Below are positions 1 to 12,780 of a DNA stretch of 64,000 bases, one piece after another. Numbering within the stretch: the first letter of the stretch is position 1; each line of letters starts with the position of its first letter. The notes beneath the pieces are model-generated. The model was not told where the DNA came from. It did no database searches and saw nothing but the letters and a program-made list of their open reading frames with translations. The stretch spans positions 20,538,239 to 20,602,238 of the forward strand of contig VZDJ01004378.1 in the NCBI GenBank assembly GCA_008694505.1, read 5' to 3'. The position numbers were made by a program, and so were the translations under genes. The DNA is from Cyanoderma ruficeps. Its lineage: Eukaryota; Chordata; Aves; Passeriformes; Timaliidae.

Positions 1-2731
1 AGCAGAAATAAATCAGTGAGTGTCTTGAACACAGTGTTTCACTAGAGACTAACTGCTGGAAATACAATCCTGTAGCTAAACCAGTGGGGAGGCTTCTCTT
101 AGAGTTGAGGAGAAATATCAAAGTGCAGAAAGTGCAGATTCCCCATAGTACTCTGCTATTGTCCAAAAGTCTACAGGTGTTGGCCTTTTTTTTTTTTTTA
201 ACTCTGCCTGCCTGGGGGGTGCACAAGTTGACATCCTCATACCTCCACTGTAAGAGCAGACAACACAAGCAGGAAGACTGCAAGTGCAGTTATTACCCTC
301 AGATGCGCAATCACTAAGGACAAATCCCTGTCCCTAAGCAAGAGGTAAATCTCTGGAGAGCTCAGTAGGAATCTTAGTAGTAGAGTAGAAGTTTTGGCAG
401 TCAGTTAACCTTGTTTATAAATGATACCTCTAAGAACATTCCATTCCTGATCTTTCATCATGATGTTGCAAGTAGTATTTTTGTGCATCAAGCCCGAATT
501 TCTTTTAATTATTGATTACCTTCCAGGAAAATAGGTTTTTTGGGAAAAGGAAAGACACCCATCATAACCACACATCCTTGTTTTGTAATCTCCTTCATTA
601 CAGCTGATGCTTTCAAAAAAAAAGGTGTGATAATTTTGCTGGCCTATTTCAGAGCTGATTTTAAATTACCTTACTGAGACAAAGCTATCATTTTCTTACT
701 CTGAAGGAACTGTGGATCAATCCAAAGCTTTCTTGTTTTATATAACAAGAAAGGGCAATTTTCCTAAAATCAAGGAATCCTCTTGGACGTAGTTTTTCTT
801 CATTTATGTGAACCACTCTAATATTTTTTTCTTTTATCCATTCATCAAGCTTTTCCAATGTAACAGTGGAATAACATTAGAAAAAAAATTGACAATCCCT
901 CAAATGTTATATTCTGCATCTGAATGATAAGAATCCCATTAAAACTCAACATTAAAACATTGTTTTTTGGAAGAAAATTGTCATGGCTTTGAAAAAGAAA
1001 AACAAAAACAACCTTGGCTTTTCCAGCTTTAATCAAGTAATTTGTGACCCAGTAAGAGCTCTGTACTGCTGAGTTATTTTCGGAGCATTTATCACAGGTG
1101 TTTCACTTGTGCTCAGCACATCCTGATTCTAATCTTAATACTCTTAACAATAGTAGGGCAGCTTTTGAGAACAAGCAGACTGGCTCTCCCAGTTATTTTG
1201 TACTGCATTCTTACAAAATCATTATTTGTTTGGGATTTGAATACCTTTTCCAACATTCATTTCACCTAAAAACTAGCTCCATCCACATGGTGGGGGGGGG
1301 TCTTCTTGCATCGTGAAGTTGTACAGAGAGACATTCATGGAGAAATCTAAAATTTGGGCCAGTTCCTTCAAATCTGAGCAATAATCAGTTTGCTGGACAG
1401 CAACTACTTGAAGGAACATTCCCATTCTGGGTGCTCACCACTTGGAGTCTTATCCAGTTGACTGGCTGCTGGGCTGTATTGTGGCCTTAAAACATGATGC
1501 CGTATAAACAGAAGCAGAAATAACCCACATTTCTCTAATTAGCCTCATTAATTCATTACTTGTGAGAGCTCCTGGCTCCACTGGTCCTATGATGGATTGC
1601 AGCAAATGCAGTGTGCATCCCAAGCCAAAGGCGAGGGCATGTAAGAGCAATGTCCATGAGATGATCTTCAGATCCAGCAGTGAATATTTCTGTTTAAGTA
1701 CTTAATATTTTTTAAGTACTCCAGATCATTTTTCTTCAAATGATTATGCTTTTACTCTGTGATAAATAAGACTCTGCCTGAGGATACCAGAGGGCATGCA
1801 GCACCAGAATAATATCTTTACAACATGTTTTGAGTGGTGATCACACCATTTCTAGCTCACCATATGGCTTAGTGCAGCTGTCCTAGCATTAAAATGACCT
1901 TCTTCATTACATAAAGGTCACAGATGCAGAATTCAACGTTTTGTAACCCTTGGCAGGGGTACAGGCTATCCAGGGAGTACACCTGTTGTCCTGCCTGCAG
2001 TTCAGAACACCATCACCTATTAACTGATTGAAGTACAAGGATTGAAATTTAGCTTGCATTGCTGTAGATACCACCAGTTAATAAACTTAGATGTTATTAA
2101 ACAGTTTGATGTGCTGAGTTCAATAAATAAGAATGCTAACATACTGGCATCAACTTCTTTATAGGTTTTTCTTTGTTATCCCTAGAAAACAGAACCGTTA
2201 CATCCTTCTTTGCTCAACCTGGCAATATTTTCATCTTTAAGAAAAAAGGAAATAGAAAGGAAGTTAAGGCAATGACCAGGTGTTTCTGTACATAAAACAG
2301 TTACATTTTTCTTCACTCTGGAAAGAATTGTTTTGCATATTAATAGTGGAGTGCAGAGAATGCCCATTTTTTAACATTTCCCCCTGCCTTGTCCTGCAGA
2401 AGCTGCTCTGCTAATGAAGCGCTGAACTGGATTTCCCTGCTGTTTTCCCCAAACTAGCAGAAAAACCTTGGGGTATTCCTCAGTGTGTTTCTCCTGCTGC
2501 TTCACACTGCTTCAGTCAGGCAGCATTTTGAACAAGATGAACTACTCAGCCTCTTGACTAATCAGGATTGTGAAGGTCAATAAAGGCCATGGATAACCAC
2601 TAAAACACACTTCTCCCATAGGAGTGTTCAACAACATTGCCTTTTGATGGGTATCACTAGGGGAAAAAAAGCTGTAGTTTGCTTGCTCCTCTGAAGAACT
2701 GTTTGATAGAATGTTTTAAACAGCATATTCT
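1..2731. other. Unique AT-rich non-coding stretch
   Basis: I see no gene, RNA or recognisable repeat here. All open frames are under 80 codons and occur on both strands. A run of 14 T lies at 186-199 and a G9 run near 1291. The stretch could be intergenic or intronic. Confidence 0.6.
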
Positions 2732-2960
2732 AAGAAATAGAATTGGATCAAACAGAATTACTATTTCATCTGGAAGGGACCTATGATTAGTCCAGCTGCC
2801 TGACCACCTCAGGCTTACCAACAGTTAAAGGATGGTTTTAAGGATATTGTCCAAATGACTCCTAAATATTGATACGTTTGGAGCATCAACCACCTCTCTA
2901 GGAGCCCTTTTTCAGTGTGACTACCCTTTCAATGAAGAAATATATCCTAAGTTGGGCTTG
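2732..2960 (-). repeat. CR1 LINE 3' fragment, old, antisense
   Basis: The plus strand reads as the reverse complement of a CR1 3' region. Landmarks in order are TCATCTGGAAGGGACCTA, a segment about a small number of bases later reading CAGCTGCCTGACCACCTCAGG, then ATTGTCCAAATGACTCCTAAA, GGAGCATCAACCACCTCTCTAGG and a TTTCAGTGTGACTACCCTTTCAATGAAGAAAT-like end, given here only as landmarks of the family. The copy is 5'-truncated and strongly diverged, with no coding capacity. The tail end lies toward 2732 and is too decayed to show the terminal octamer repeats. Similarity may continue weakly to about 3030. The assignment is from memory of CR1 consensus structure. Confidence 0.8.
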
Positions 2961-5223
2961 ATATTGTTCTTTGCAGCTGACTAACTGAAAATACTTTGAG
3001 GCAACCACTGCAAATTCAGTCTCCTTTTGGAGGCATTTCGTCAGTACAATGCTAATATATTTAGGAATACCTCCAAATCATTTTCCCTCAGCCAGTCTGA
3101 GAAACACATCACTCATACTATTTCTGCCTGCTCTGTGTGTCTTTCATAGCAATGAGCTTTCATAAAAGCTACTGATTTAGGTTGTTTAGGATATAACTAA
3201 AACATCCTCCCTGACTACTTAATTGAACTTGGAACACCTGATGTGGGAGCATTTCATTGCAAAGGAACTCCAATCATTGATCTGGGACGTGACATTTTTT
3301 CTAATAATTTATAAAAAATCCTAAGGCATTTCAAAATTTGACACAAATAACGCCCCAAACCAAACAAACACCCTAAGACTGTATTTTATTCCCACAGGTA
3401 ATGGACAAAAAGAAGTGAAAGGGCACTGAAGGTAAAGTACATGACACTCAGGGAGATTGGCAGAGCATTATGAAGCATCTAATTTCAGCTACCAACGAGG
3501 CTCATATTGATTTTTTTTTTCATTCTCTGTGTGTCCCTTTGTAGAGACTTCAAATAGAGTCTCCATTTTTCTCTTATGAAAACCACGTTTCTTTGAGGGC
3601 AATGTGGGGGAGGGAAAAGAATAGCTCTTTTTACTTGAAAATAGCAGCCTACTTAGCAGTTGCCAGAGGATTAGACACCCTAATGTTCTGAGAAGCCCCT
3701 TTTCAGGTATGTAGAGAGAAGACGAATGCCTTGAGAGTGTTTAGAAATTATTTAAACCCATGCAGGCTGCTGAGTGTTTTCTGATTTGTGCATTGTGAGA
3801 GACAGATCCAGATTCTAGCCATCGTTTTTGGAGCTATAAAATTTAAATTAAGAGCAAAGAGCATGGAGCAATTCAGAAATATTTCTATTTGTAGGTCATA
3901 ATTGAAGTTACTGAAAAGGTTGTTATACAGAAAATATTCTCTCTTCTGGAATGCCCCAGCAGGTAGAATCTGACTCCTTGATGTTCAGACAGGGAATATG
4001 GAAAACTCCAGTCATGATCCAGGTCTGTATGATTGAAAGATCAACTCTTCATTCACTAAATTATTTCTGACGGTTTAGAAACTTCTGAATCTTCTCAGGA
4101 TCGAAGGAAGCTATATTTGCAGCACCAATACCTGATTTTATTCCATTTTTTTAGAAAGGTTGTTATTCTTCAGTAAAAGATGCAAAAGTTCTAAGAGGCA
4201 CATAATATTTGCTAACACATAAATTTTACTTCAGCATGAGGAAGGGAGAGAACTCACTTTTCTCACTTTTCCCTGGTTTGTTTTTGGAGAGGCTTTAACC
4301 AGACTCCCTCCAAACTTTTTTCTCCACCATGACTTCCTAAGAGCTGGAGAAGAGTCACACTGTGCAGTCACACACTTGTTTACAGCTGTTCCCTGCAGTC
4401 TGGTTCAAAGATTTAAAATGGCCAGAGATCCTAGCAGACTTATAGCTTGCACAGGATCCCTGACAAATTACTTGTTCTGTTGCTTTTTAGGACAATGTTA
4501 AAAAAAATAAAAATCATGTTGGAATTTCAGCAGAGGAAAAGAAAACACTGTAAAAAATACTGTTGCTGCTTCTCGGTGTTTGTCACTGTAACAGACCAAA
4601 ATATGAGACATCCAAATGACAGTTTTAGTGAAGAGGGAGGGAGGGAAGGACAGCAAAAAATTCTCAAGGCTCAAACAACTTTCCTTCCCCCTTGCCCACA
4701 TTATGTGACAGAATTAATAATCCAGCGGGAAATTAAACCTATACACCTGACAGAGAACTGCTTAGATGTGCTATGTGATTATAGATGACTCATTCCCTTT
4801 CAGGAAGACTGGTAGACTGGTCTCCTTTAAAGATTCTAGAAATCTCTGGTTTTTTCTTTTTTTTTTTCCCCAAAGACATTTTATATCTTCATTTTCTAAA
4901 TATCATCTATAGTGTTTATTTCATACAGAATAGGAAGCACGAAAAGCTTTTTTTAATTCTGTTTTCTAGATAAGTCAAGTGGTTATGAATTTGTACATCA
5001 GGTCTTTAGATTAAAATATTTTAATACCCTGTTTTCCAAGCCTATGGAAAGAATTGCTTCCTAGCTGCCTGTAAACTGTATTTTCAAACATGTGTGGAGA
5101 TAGCTGGACACTACTGAAAAACAAAATCAATGTAATGATAACATTGCAAGCAACATAAAAATATTTAACCCTTCCATGGCAGCTCCTGCATAAAACTCTG
5201 AAGTGCCTTCAAAATGACTGAAA
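2961..5223. other. Unique AT-rich non-coding stretch
   Basis: No gene is supportable. Open frames at 4447-4788 (113 codons, plus) and 4498-4701 (minus) overlap each other on opposite strands, are low in complexity (Lys/Phe rich from A/T runs) and resemble no family I know. Confidence 0.55.
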
Positions 5224-5235
5224 TGATTATTTTTC

Positions 5236-5775
5236 ATGACACCTCTAAGATGCAGAGAACAACTGCACAATGAGTTCTCAGTTGAGGATGGAATCACCGG
5301 AGGTGATTACTTTTGGTGCAGAGAACGACCACTAGTTGAAGTTTTCATCAATAATAAACAGTTCGGTTTCTCGGTAACTCGGTTTCTGTCCCTGAAACCA
5401 CCAAGGGATTTGAGTTTTCAGCATGGTGTTCCTGAGCTGGAATTTATCCAAGATATCCAGGTTAAGAGGCAGACTGTGACTTTCAGAAAAATTACTGAGT
5501 GTTACGTGATCAAAAAGAGGGCACATCCCAACAGTAGGCCCCATCAAAGGATTAGACCTGCAACATCAGGGTGCTCTTTAATAAACCCCTATCAGAGTAT
5601 TGACTCAGTACAGACTCAAAAGGAAGACTGCAGTCTAGTGAATCACCAGCACTTTTTAGTGCAGACTGAGTGTAATGTCACTTCACTTGAAGGATTTGAC
5701 ATGATGAGAACACAGAGTGGTGAGATGTACAGCCTACAACCACCAAGGACTTATGCTTTTATGAAACACATTTAA
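5236..5775 (+). other. Unidentified 179-codon open frame, doubtful
   Basis: This is the longest ATG-to-stop frame in the window. It opens at 5236, with an in-frame TGA just upstream at 5224-5226, and closes with TAA at 5773-5775. The predicted 179-residue product has no signal peptide, membrane segment or motif I recognise. Charged and polar residues are spread evenly, with two KPPRD/QPPRT-like stretches (about residues 54-58 and 168-172). The DNA is less AT-rich than its surroundings and carries about six CpGs, including three CGGT/CGGTT motifs at 5360-5392. It could be an isolated exon, a decayed pseudogene or chance. In 64 kb read in six frames, one open run of this length is roughly expected by chance. 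I see no neighbouring exon, convincing splice acceptor or poly(A) signal, so I do not call it a gene. Confidence 0.2.
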
Positions 5776-8700
5776 AATATTGTACTAAATTTACAAGGAC
5801 TATATTCAACTCACTGCTATACTGGGTAATTATTACCATGGTAAGTGGTGCACCTGTAAGAAAGATCCTGCACACATTACTGTGTGATCCTCTTATTAAA
5901 TGCCTATAACATTAAACAACTTGAATGATTGAAAATCGTAGGGTTTTTCTCCTCAGGTGCATCATTTGTTTGTTTTTGAAAGTTTAAGGTGTTCCCAGGG
6001 TTGATATTACTAACAAAAGAATATTTTTTCCACATTAAAAGGTAAGATGTTTGACTAAGAAACACTCTATTGTTTCCTATTCTCTATTTGTTATTGATTT
6101 CTCACTTCTAATAATAATTAGTCCATATTTTATTCTTTTTAGTATATTTTTTTCTCTAGTAGGGCCTTTACTACACATATAAACTTGTGCTGCCTAGAGC
6201 TGTTTAAATCTCCTGTGGATGCTCCTGGCACCACCTGGTTGTCTGACGAGGGTTTCCAGGTCCTGACAAGGCTCGGGGGTGGTGGTTGGGTGTCCCTGAG
6301 CTCAGGAGCCCCCTGTACAGCTAACAGGGGATCTAACACTCGCTCCAGGATTGTCTCCGTTACCACCACTGCCACCTCATGGACTACTCTTTTGAAAGAT
6401 AGATTATCTTGCTAATTTTGTAAAAATCAATTACAGAGAGCCAAAACTACACATGTTTATGTTACTGTAAGCAGTAACGTACAAATCTGATAGCAAAATT
6501 CTGACATGTTCCAGCAAATAGTCCAGATTTGACAGCCTGCCTCCTTGTCCAAGGAATAACTTTCACCTGCTGGCCCTTCTAAGTTTTGCTAGAAAACAGC
6601 TCTTTTTCTCTTCAATGGGAAGAGGTTGGACCAAAAACACAGACAAGTGAGGAGCTGGAGGTAGGAGATGTACAGAAGAGAAGACAGAGCAGAGGCCAAT
6701 AGTGAGAGCTAGAACTGGGAACAATTAATTTGAAACAGAAAATCTATAAGGGAAAGAAAACAACAGAGTGGAGAGTTACTTTGAGAAGGAAGGATTAAGG
6801 AATGAAAAATAAGCCAGCTTGTGTTCAGTGGCAATAAAGAATGGGGAGCATCTTAGGCATGATGACAGAGGTAGGCAGTGGAGAGAAAGGATGAAAAGAG
6901 GTAAGCAAGATTCACGAACTGGGGAAATGAATATTAGTATAACAAAACTTCCTGAAACGGCAGCTCTTGAAACAGCTCAGTAGAAATTCCTCCCTTAGAA
7001 TTTAAAGGTTTTTCTCCCCCTCAAACTTGCATAAGTACAGCTTTGCTCAAAGCTTGGTAAATCAGTTAAGATATGAAGTCAGATTCTAGAAAATGACAGA
7101 ACCAATAGTGAGTGTTTCTGTCCGATTTTATCTGCTTTGGACAATTTTTTCTTTTGTTGCAATGAATGGCTTTTATTAAATCTGGGCAGTTATCTAGGGG
7201 GAGAGAAGTAAATCTACATCTATTAAAAAAGAAAGGGAGAAGCTGAAATAAAAAGATCAAGGGAGGGGGAGATCAGTTGGAATGGAGGCAAGATTTTGGA
7301 GCCTTTTGTGGACTGTATTGTTGCTAAAATTGAGCCCAGTCCAATAAAGATTGAAAGTGATAGTCATCTGCTAGCATATGAAACGCTTCAAGTTTTGATA
7401 GAAAGTAAAGTATAATTTTCTTGTTTTGACAGAAAAAAAAAAAGAACTCTGAAAACAAATTCAATGGGTATGGAATATGAGTTTTGTTGTTGACAACTGG
7501 GACATTGTGAATGCCATATGGTGAGAGCAGAAGCAAACACACCGCACAAAGTTCTGGCACACTGGGAACAACTTCGGACTTGGAAAAATGATGCTGCTTC
7601 CCAATGACCCCATAGTGGAAGGCTACAGGCCACTTCCCAGACTCTTGATACCAGTGGTGGACCTGACACTACTGCAGGAAAACTGCAAATCACTTGCATG
7701 CACTATTCAGAAGTTGCTGAAATAGGATCCTTGGTTTATTTCTTTGACCAAATAAAAGGCGTAAACCAGTCTGCTTTGCTAAAGCCCTTCCTAAATTTGC
7801 AGTAGCTTTGCTTGTAGACAGAGGAGATTTAAAGGTGTGCACAAAAACAGTATCTGACAGCAAATTCCTCCCTTTTGTATCATCACCATCACTGGGATAC
7901 CTTTCAGAATCCTTAGGGAGAGCATGTCTTTCCAGTCCTTTGCTTGCTCAGCTCAGCCCTCTGATGTGGTTGATGATTCGTCTCTTTTTGTTCTTCTTGA
8001 AGAGCCTGTCTCTTTGATGACAGTCTTTGATGTTCCTGTTTAAGATTCAAAGATACTGCCTTTTTCTACCATAAAAAAGTTTTAAAGCAAAGCAGAGGTC
8101 ATAGTAATAAATAGAGTTCATAAAATCAAACAAAATTAATTATGATTGTACCATCAGATTCCTCATAGTTTCTACTGCAGTGAAAATCACTTATACCTTA
8201 TATAGATTTTTCTGTGTATATTTTTGAATTTAGGTTTGAGGGGATTTTGTTTTGGTTTGGTTTGAGGTTTTTTTTTGGTACTGTTATATGTTTACACAAT
8301 TTAGATAAAATGTAAATTATTGCAGTTTCTATGAATAATTTTAGATGGTATTCATGGATTTATTACAGTCATTATGACAATAGTTTCAACTTTTTCAGAT
8401 GTAGCTTACTTAGCTGAAAGACCTTATAACTCCTGTTGAGAGCATTTGTTTAGAGACAGGAGAGGTCTCATAATAATGACATCCATCCCTTTTCTCCTTA
8501 AGAATTCCTCCAAATCGTTTTCTTCTGGTTCCTGGAGAATTTGCCCAAACTCTGCAGTGGCACAACAGTGACAAAATAATCATGAGTAGAATGTGCAGTT
8601 TCTTTTATTGGGCAGATACTGACAGTTATGGACAAGAAAAAGTCTTTTCCTTCTAGTGCAATACATTTTCTGTTGTGGCCGTACTTTCAGACATAGGAAG

Positions 8701-11700
8701 GTGCTCAAGGATGGAAACGAGCTCTACACGGAGCAGTGTGTCATTCACTGCCTTGCCTGTTGGGCTTATTCCCTCTCCATGACTCCTAACTGGTGTCATA
8801 GATTGTCACTTTTGAATTTTAAAGCAATGAAATATGCCATTAATATAATAGACTCCCTGACTTGCATGAGTTTAGATCATCAGAAAATTCATTCCCCGGT
8901 AGGGATTTTTAAACTGCAATGAAGAATTAAAAAAAACTTCACTTCATGTTAAGGAACCTGCCAGATTATCCTAAGCTCTTTTACTTATAAGGTAGGAAAG
9001 GGCAGAGAGTCCAGCTGTTAATGGAAATTATAGAGGAGAGCTAGAACTTTTGCCCAGCAGAACTGTTTGGCCTCTACATGGGCCAGTGAGCTGTAAACAA
9101 GTTTAAGAAATGCATGCTTGGGAAGAACTATATGTGTATTATGTCACCGTACATATTTTCCTCAGAAAGCATCAAATTAGGATTCCAGCCATTCTGACTG
9201 GTATTATGACAATTTGGACAATGAACTAGGAGAGGATACTCATGCAATTTCCAGAACAATATGGTTGTATATAGAAATTTTGTGGTTAGAGTGACTAATA
9301 GTGAAATTAGACTAGTAATTTTTTAGAGCAAAAAACACCCCAGCTCTTCCAAAAAGCATCAGAAAGTGGAAATTTCATCTCTGAGGAGTCTGACACAATT
9401 GTGTGAGGCGTTGAGAACATATTAGTTATAAGCCATAGTTCTATTCAGAGCCTCACTCTATAAATGACATTGCAACTACTTTTCGAGGAGAAAAGAAAGT
9501 GAAGATCTGTAATTTGTGCTGTAGGATTGACTGAAGAGAGTGGGATATAACAAGCAAGCCTCAGCTTGCCTATTACTTGGGGAAATGAAATATCTATTTA
9601 AGGGAAATGCTTTGAGGCATGTAAATTTTAAAGTTCAGAGTAGTTCTCAAACAGTATAGATTGAATATGTATAAATAACTGGCCACTGTTACAGCATGAT
9701 ATTAACCCTCATAAGGCTGTTATCACAGCGATGCCTCTGCTTGTCCTCTTGCAGCATGTATCTTTGAGGGTTTGGGTTGGGAATCACAGTGATGGAGAGT
9801 GAGAGAAAAGTCCTGTGCCTTTCTCAGCTCAACAAGATTCTGAGGGTGATCTGGGGCATTCAAGATCAGTGGGATAGGTAAAGGGAACCATTGAGATTCA
9901 GCTGAGTACTGGGAATTTGCCTCTTTACCTGTTCATCAGATAAATGAGGGAATAGGGGAAATGGGAAATGGGGCAAACTGAGATCTGAGGAAGTGTCAAG
10001 GGCAGATGGTAGAACAAACAGAGGAAGAGATGGACAGGTGTCTGCTCCTCCACACATGCCTTGGCTAATGCTTTGGAGTGCAGCTGCCACCACCCACAGC
10101 CCTGCACCCACAGGGTAAGCCCAACCCAGGGACACTGGGAAAGTGCCTTTAGATGAGCCATAACCCAAAACTCACAGCTGGTAACAGCCAGTTGCAAATA
10201 ACTCCATAGGCAGGTATCAATAGTTTGGACAAATATTCTCTGCTACATGACACAGGTAAAGAGATTAACAGAGAATGTGGTCTGGGCAACAGAACAGAAA
10301 ATGTGAACAGCAATCTAGAGATAGACTTGGGGAGGAGGGGCCTGGGAGACAAAAGAGTGAAAAAAATGTGCACTGGGCTAATACCTGTGGCCTTTCAAAC
10401 TCCTCACCTCTCTCTGTTGCCTTTACCACTTGCACACATAACATGACAGATTCTCTAGTTAAATTATCAGTGCTACTTTCTCTAATTTTATTTATGTTTA
10501 TTTTTCAGCCTGAATATGTACTTTTAAGATGGTCTCTGCAACACTGAGAAGCACTATATGAAACAAGTTGCATGAGCACCCACCAACAAGGAGGCAATTA
10601 ATTTCCTACTTAGACATGGGTCTGAGGAGCAAGAATAATAAAGCACAGTGGGTGAAAGCAAATGAAAGAGAAGCAAACAAATTTCTCAGTAGAGCTTCTT
10701 GGGGTGGCTTAGAAATACAGTTTTTAAGGTAGGACAATAATTAGAGTGTATTTTCACTTTGACTGTATTTCTGTTCATTTTGTGCCAAATTCTGCAATTT
10801 TTCTGGCATTGACACAAAAAGGGAGCACCTGCATCTACTTCAAAAATCTGAAAAGTCTTGTCTTAAAAAAAAATCCTTCAGACACTAAGGCATTTCTCTA
10901 TCACACGTGTCATTTTCCTTTGTCAATTTACAACCTGGATCAGGCAAGGAATTCTGGGGGTTTTTTTTGAGGATGTTTTCCTTCCCCAGGAAGGAAATTC
11001 CTTCTGGAATTTGAAGGTAGACAATCCTTAAGTAGGGATAGATTTTATTCTTGAACAGCGAAATTGCATTCAGTTTTGACTGATGTGAGAGTTATTTATA
11101 ATTAATTGCCTTCAGTAATGTCTGTTGATTGGAAAGATTCTTCAGTGCGTTAAAACTAACATCTAAAAATGTTCTACAGAGGCTTGCTCACTAGCTTGAT
11201 CAGCATCTCTAGCACCAGTTGCATCGCCTACTGTGTCATAAAATATCTCCGGGCTCAAAATATATCACCAGTGCCACTGTCTTTTTTTGTATGGGTCACC
11301 CCTCCCACCCCTGCTGATTGGACAGAAATACACAGAGCTCTTTGGGATTACGGTTGGTCCCGGCCCTACTCCTGTGGTGAGATGATGAGAAATGTCATCA
11401 TGGGGAGTTTCCAGATCCCTCACTTCTCTGTGTGTGGGTGTTAAGTGCAGAAGTCCCAAATGACTATTCGTTAGACTTGATTCTTCTGCACTGTCCCTTG
11501 GAACATGAGACTGCTCCTTTATCAGCTGCATATGGGCAGATATGCTGTGAGATGTCTGTTCTGGAGGCATGCAGTCCAAACTCTCCTTATTCTAAATTCT
11601 GGGTTTGCTATGAAAAGGTACACCATGCTTAAATTGAAAGGCCAAACTTCTGACATATAGGATGTTTCTGTAATTAGCTTGTTTGTGTAATCTTAATTTA

Positions 11701-12489
11701 CATACAAATTTCTGTGGACAGCTACAGTTCTTAAAGCTTTCACTGCAGGAGCCAGGTCCTGGTAAAAATACATTCTGCATGCAAAGGAGGCAGAGCTAAG
11801 GATTTCCAGGCAACCATGGAAAAGGTATTTTCTAACCTATTAATCTCCAAAGCCTGTGGGTCTGCCAGGATTCCTGATGTAGATGCGGAAATCCCTAGAA
11901 AGTATAGAATAATGGAGGGTAAACCTATAGCTGCTCATCACAGAAGGATTTCAAAAAGACTTTTGAGGCTGCTCACCCAAAAAGGAAAGATTGTTGCCAA
12001 TACTAGGACAGATCGGCCATGACTGTATGTAGCTGCATCTTGAAAACCTCAAAAAATTGCTGGAAATTTCGGAGTTTACCTGCACAGTTTGACAGAGCTA
12101 CACTGCAAAGGTTTTCCTCCTAGTGAGAAGGGTTTTTTTAATTCCTTTTTTTAAAAGACTCCTCCTCAAGTAGTTTTTGCCTGCTTTTAGACCAAGCCTA
12201 AGATTTTCCAGCAGTCTAAGGAACTCTCAGTATTTCCTCGTGGTCCAGTATGTTGTCCAAAACTTGATTCACTTTTTCACATGAAGCCTCCCAAGCTCCA
12301 GACAGACGGGAAAAGCAACTTCCTCAACCATTTTAGGGACTCTTTTCAATACAGGGTGATCTTGCTTTTACCTTATTCACAGAGAGAGAGAGTGTTCAAG
12401 CTAGAGTCCAACAATAATCTTTTTTTCAGCAGGATTACTACAAATTCTTTAGTCACTTATGAACTTATACTATTCCAGGAGCAGAAGTT
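5776..12489. other. Mostly unique AT-rich non-coding stretch
   Basis: No gene or clear repeat is seen. Purine-rich blocks lie at about 6,600-6,960 and 9,940-10,060; they give long minus-strand open frames only because one strand is poor in stop codons. A compact GC/CpG-richer patch lies at 6,185-6,390 and is listed separately. Confidence 0.5.
6185..6390. other. Small GC- and CpG-richer patch, unknown
   Basis: About 200 bases are clearly richer in G+C than the flanks and carry several CpGs (for example in GACGAGG, CTCGGGGG, ACTCGCTCC and TCCGTT). Overlapping open frames on both strands (76-78 codons) are a by-product. It may be a piece of an unrecognised LTR or other insertion, or a regulatory element. 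No target duplication or terminal motif was found. Confidence 0.3.
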
Positions 12490-12780
12490 TGCTTGTCTCC
12501 TTGTTGGACATCTTGAAGTTTCTGTTTTCCCAGTTCTCTAGTTTATCAAAATCCCTGTGGATTCAAGTTATGACATTCATTTTGCAAGTAATTCCTTCTA
12601 ATTTAGCATAATTCATAAATTTGCAGGTGGTACATCCTAGGTCATCACCTAGGTCATTGATTAAGACAACAAACAGTAAGAAAGAGCTCTGCCCTTCGAC
12701 TGCTCTGCTCACTGCTGGCCACCAAACAGACGCTGAGCTACTCATTGATAAATTTTAAGCCCAGAGGTACCGTTAATTTT
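12490..12780 (-). repeat. Ancient CR1 LINE fragment, antisense
   Basis: The plus strand follows the order of a well-known antisense CR1 segment. A CCCAGTTCTCTAGTTTATC motif is followed by AAATCCCTGTGGAT, then a degraded TCATAAATTTGCAGGTGGTAC block, GGTCATTGATTAAGACAACA and, after CACTGCTGGCCACC, a block ending TTTTAAGCCCAGAG. The copy is heavily mutated, which suggests an old insertion, and has no coding capacity. The left edge is uncertain by about 50 bases. Confidence 0.62.
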
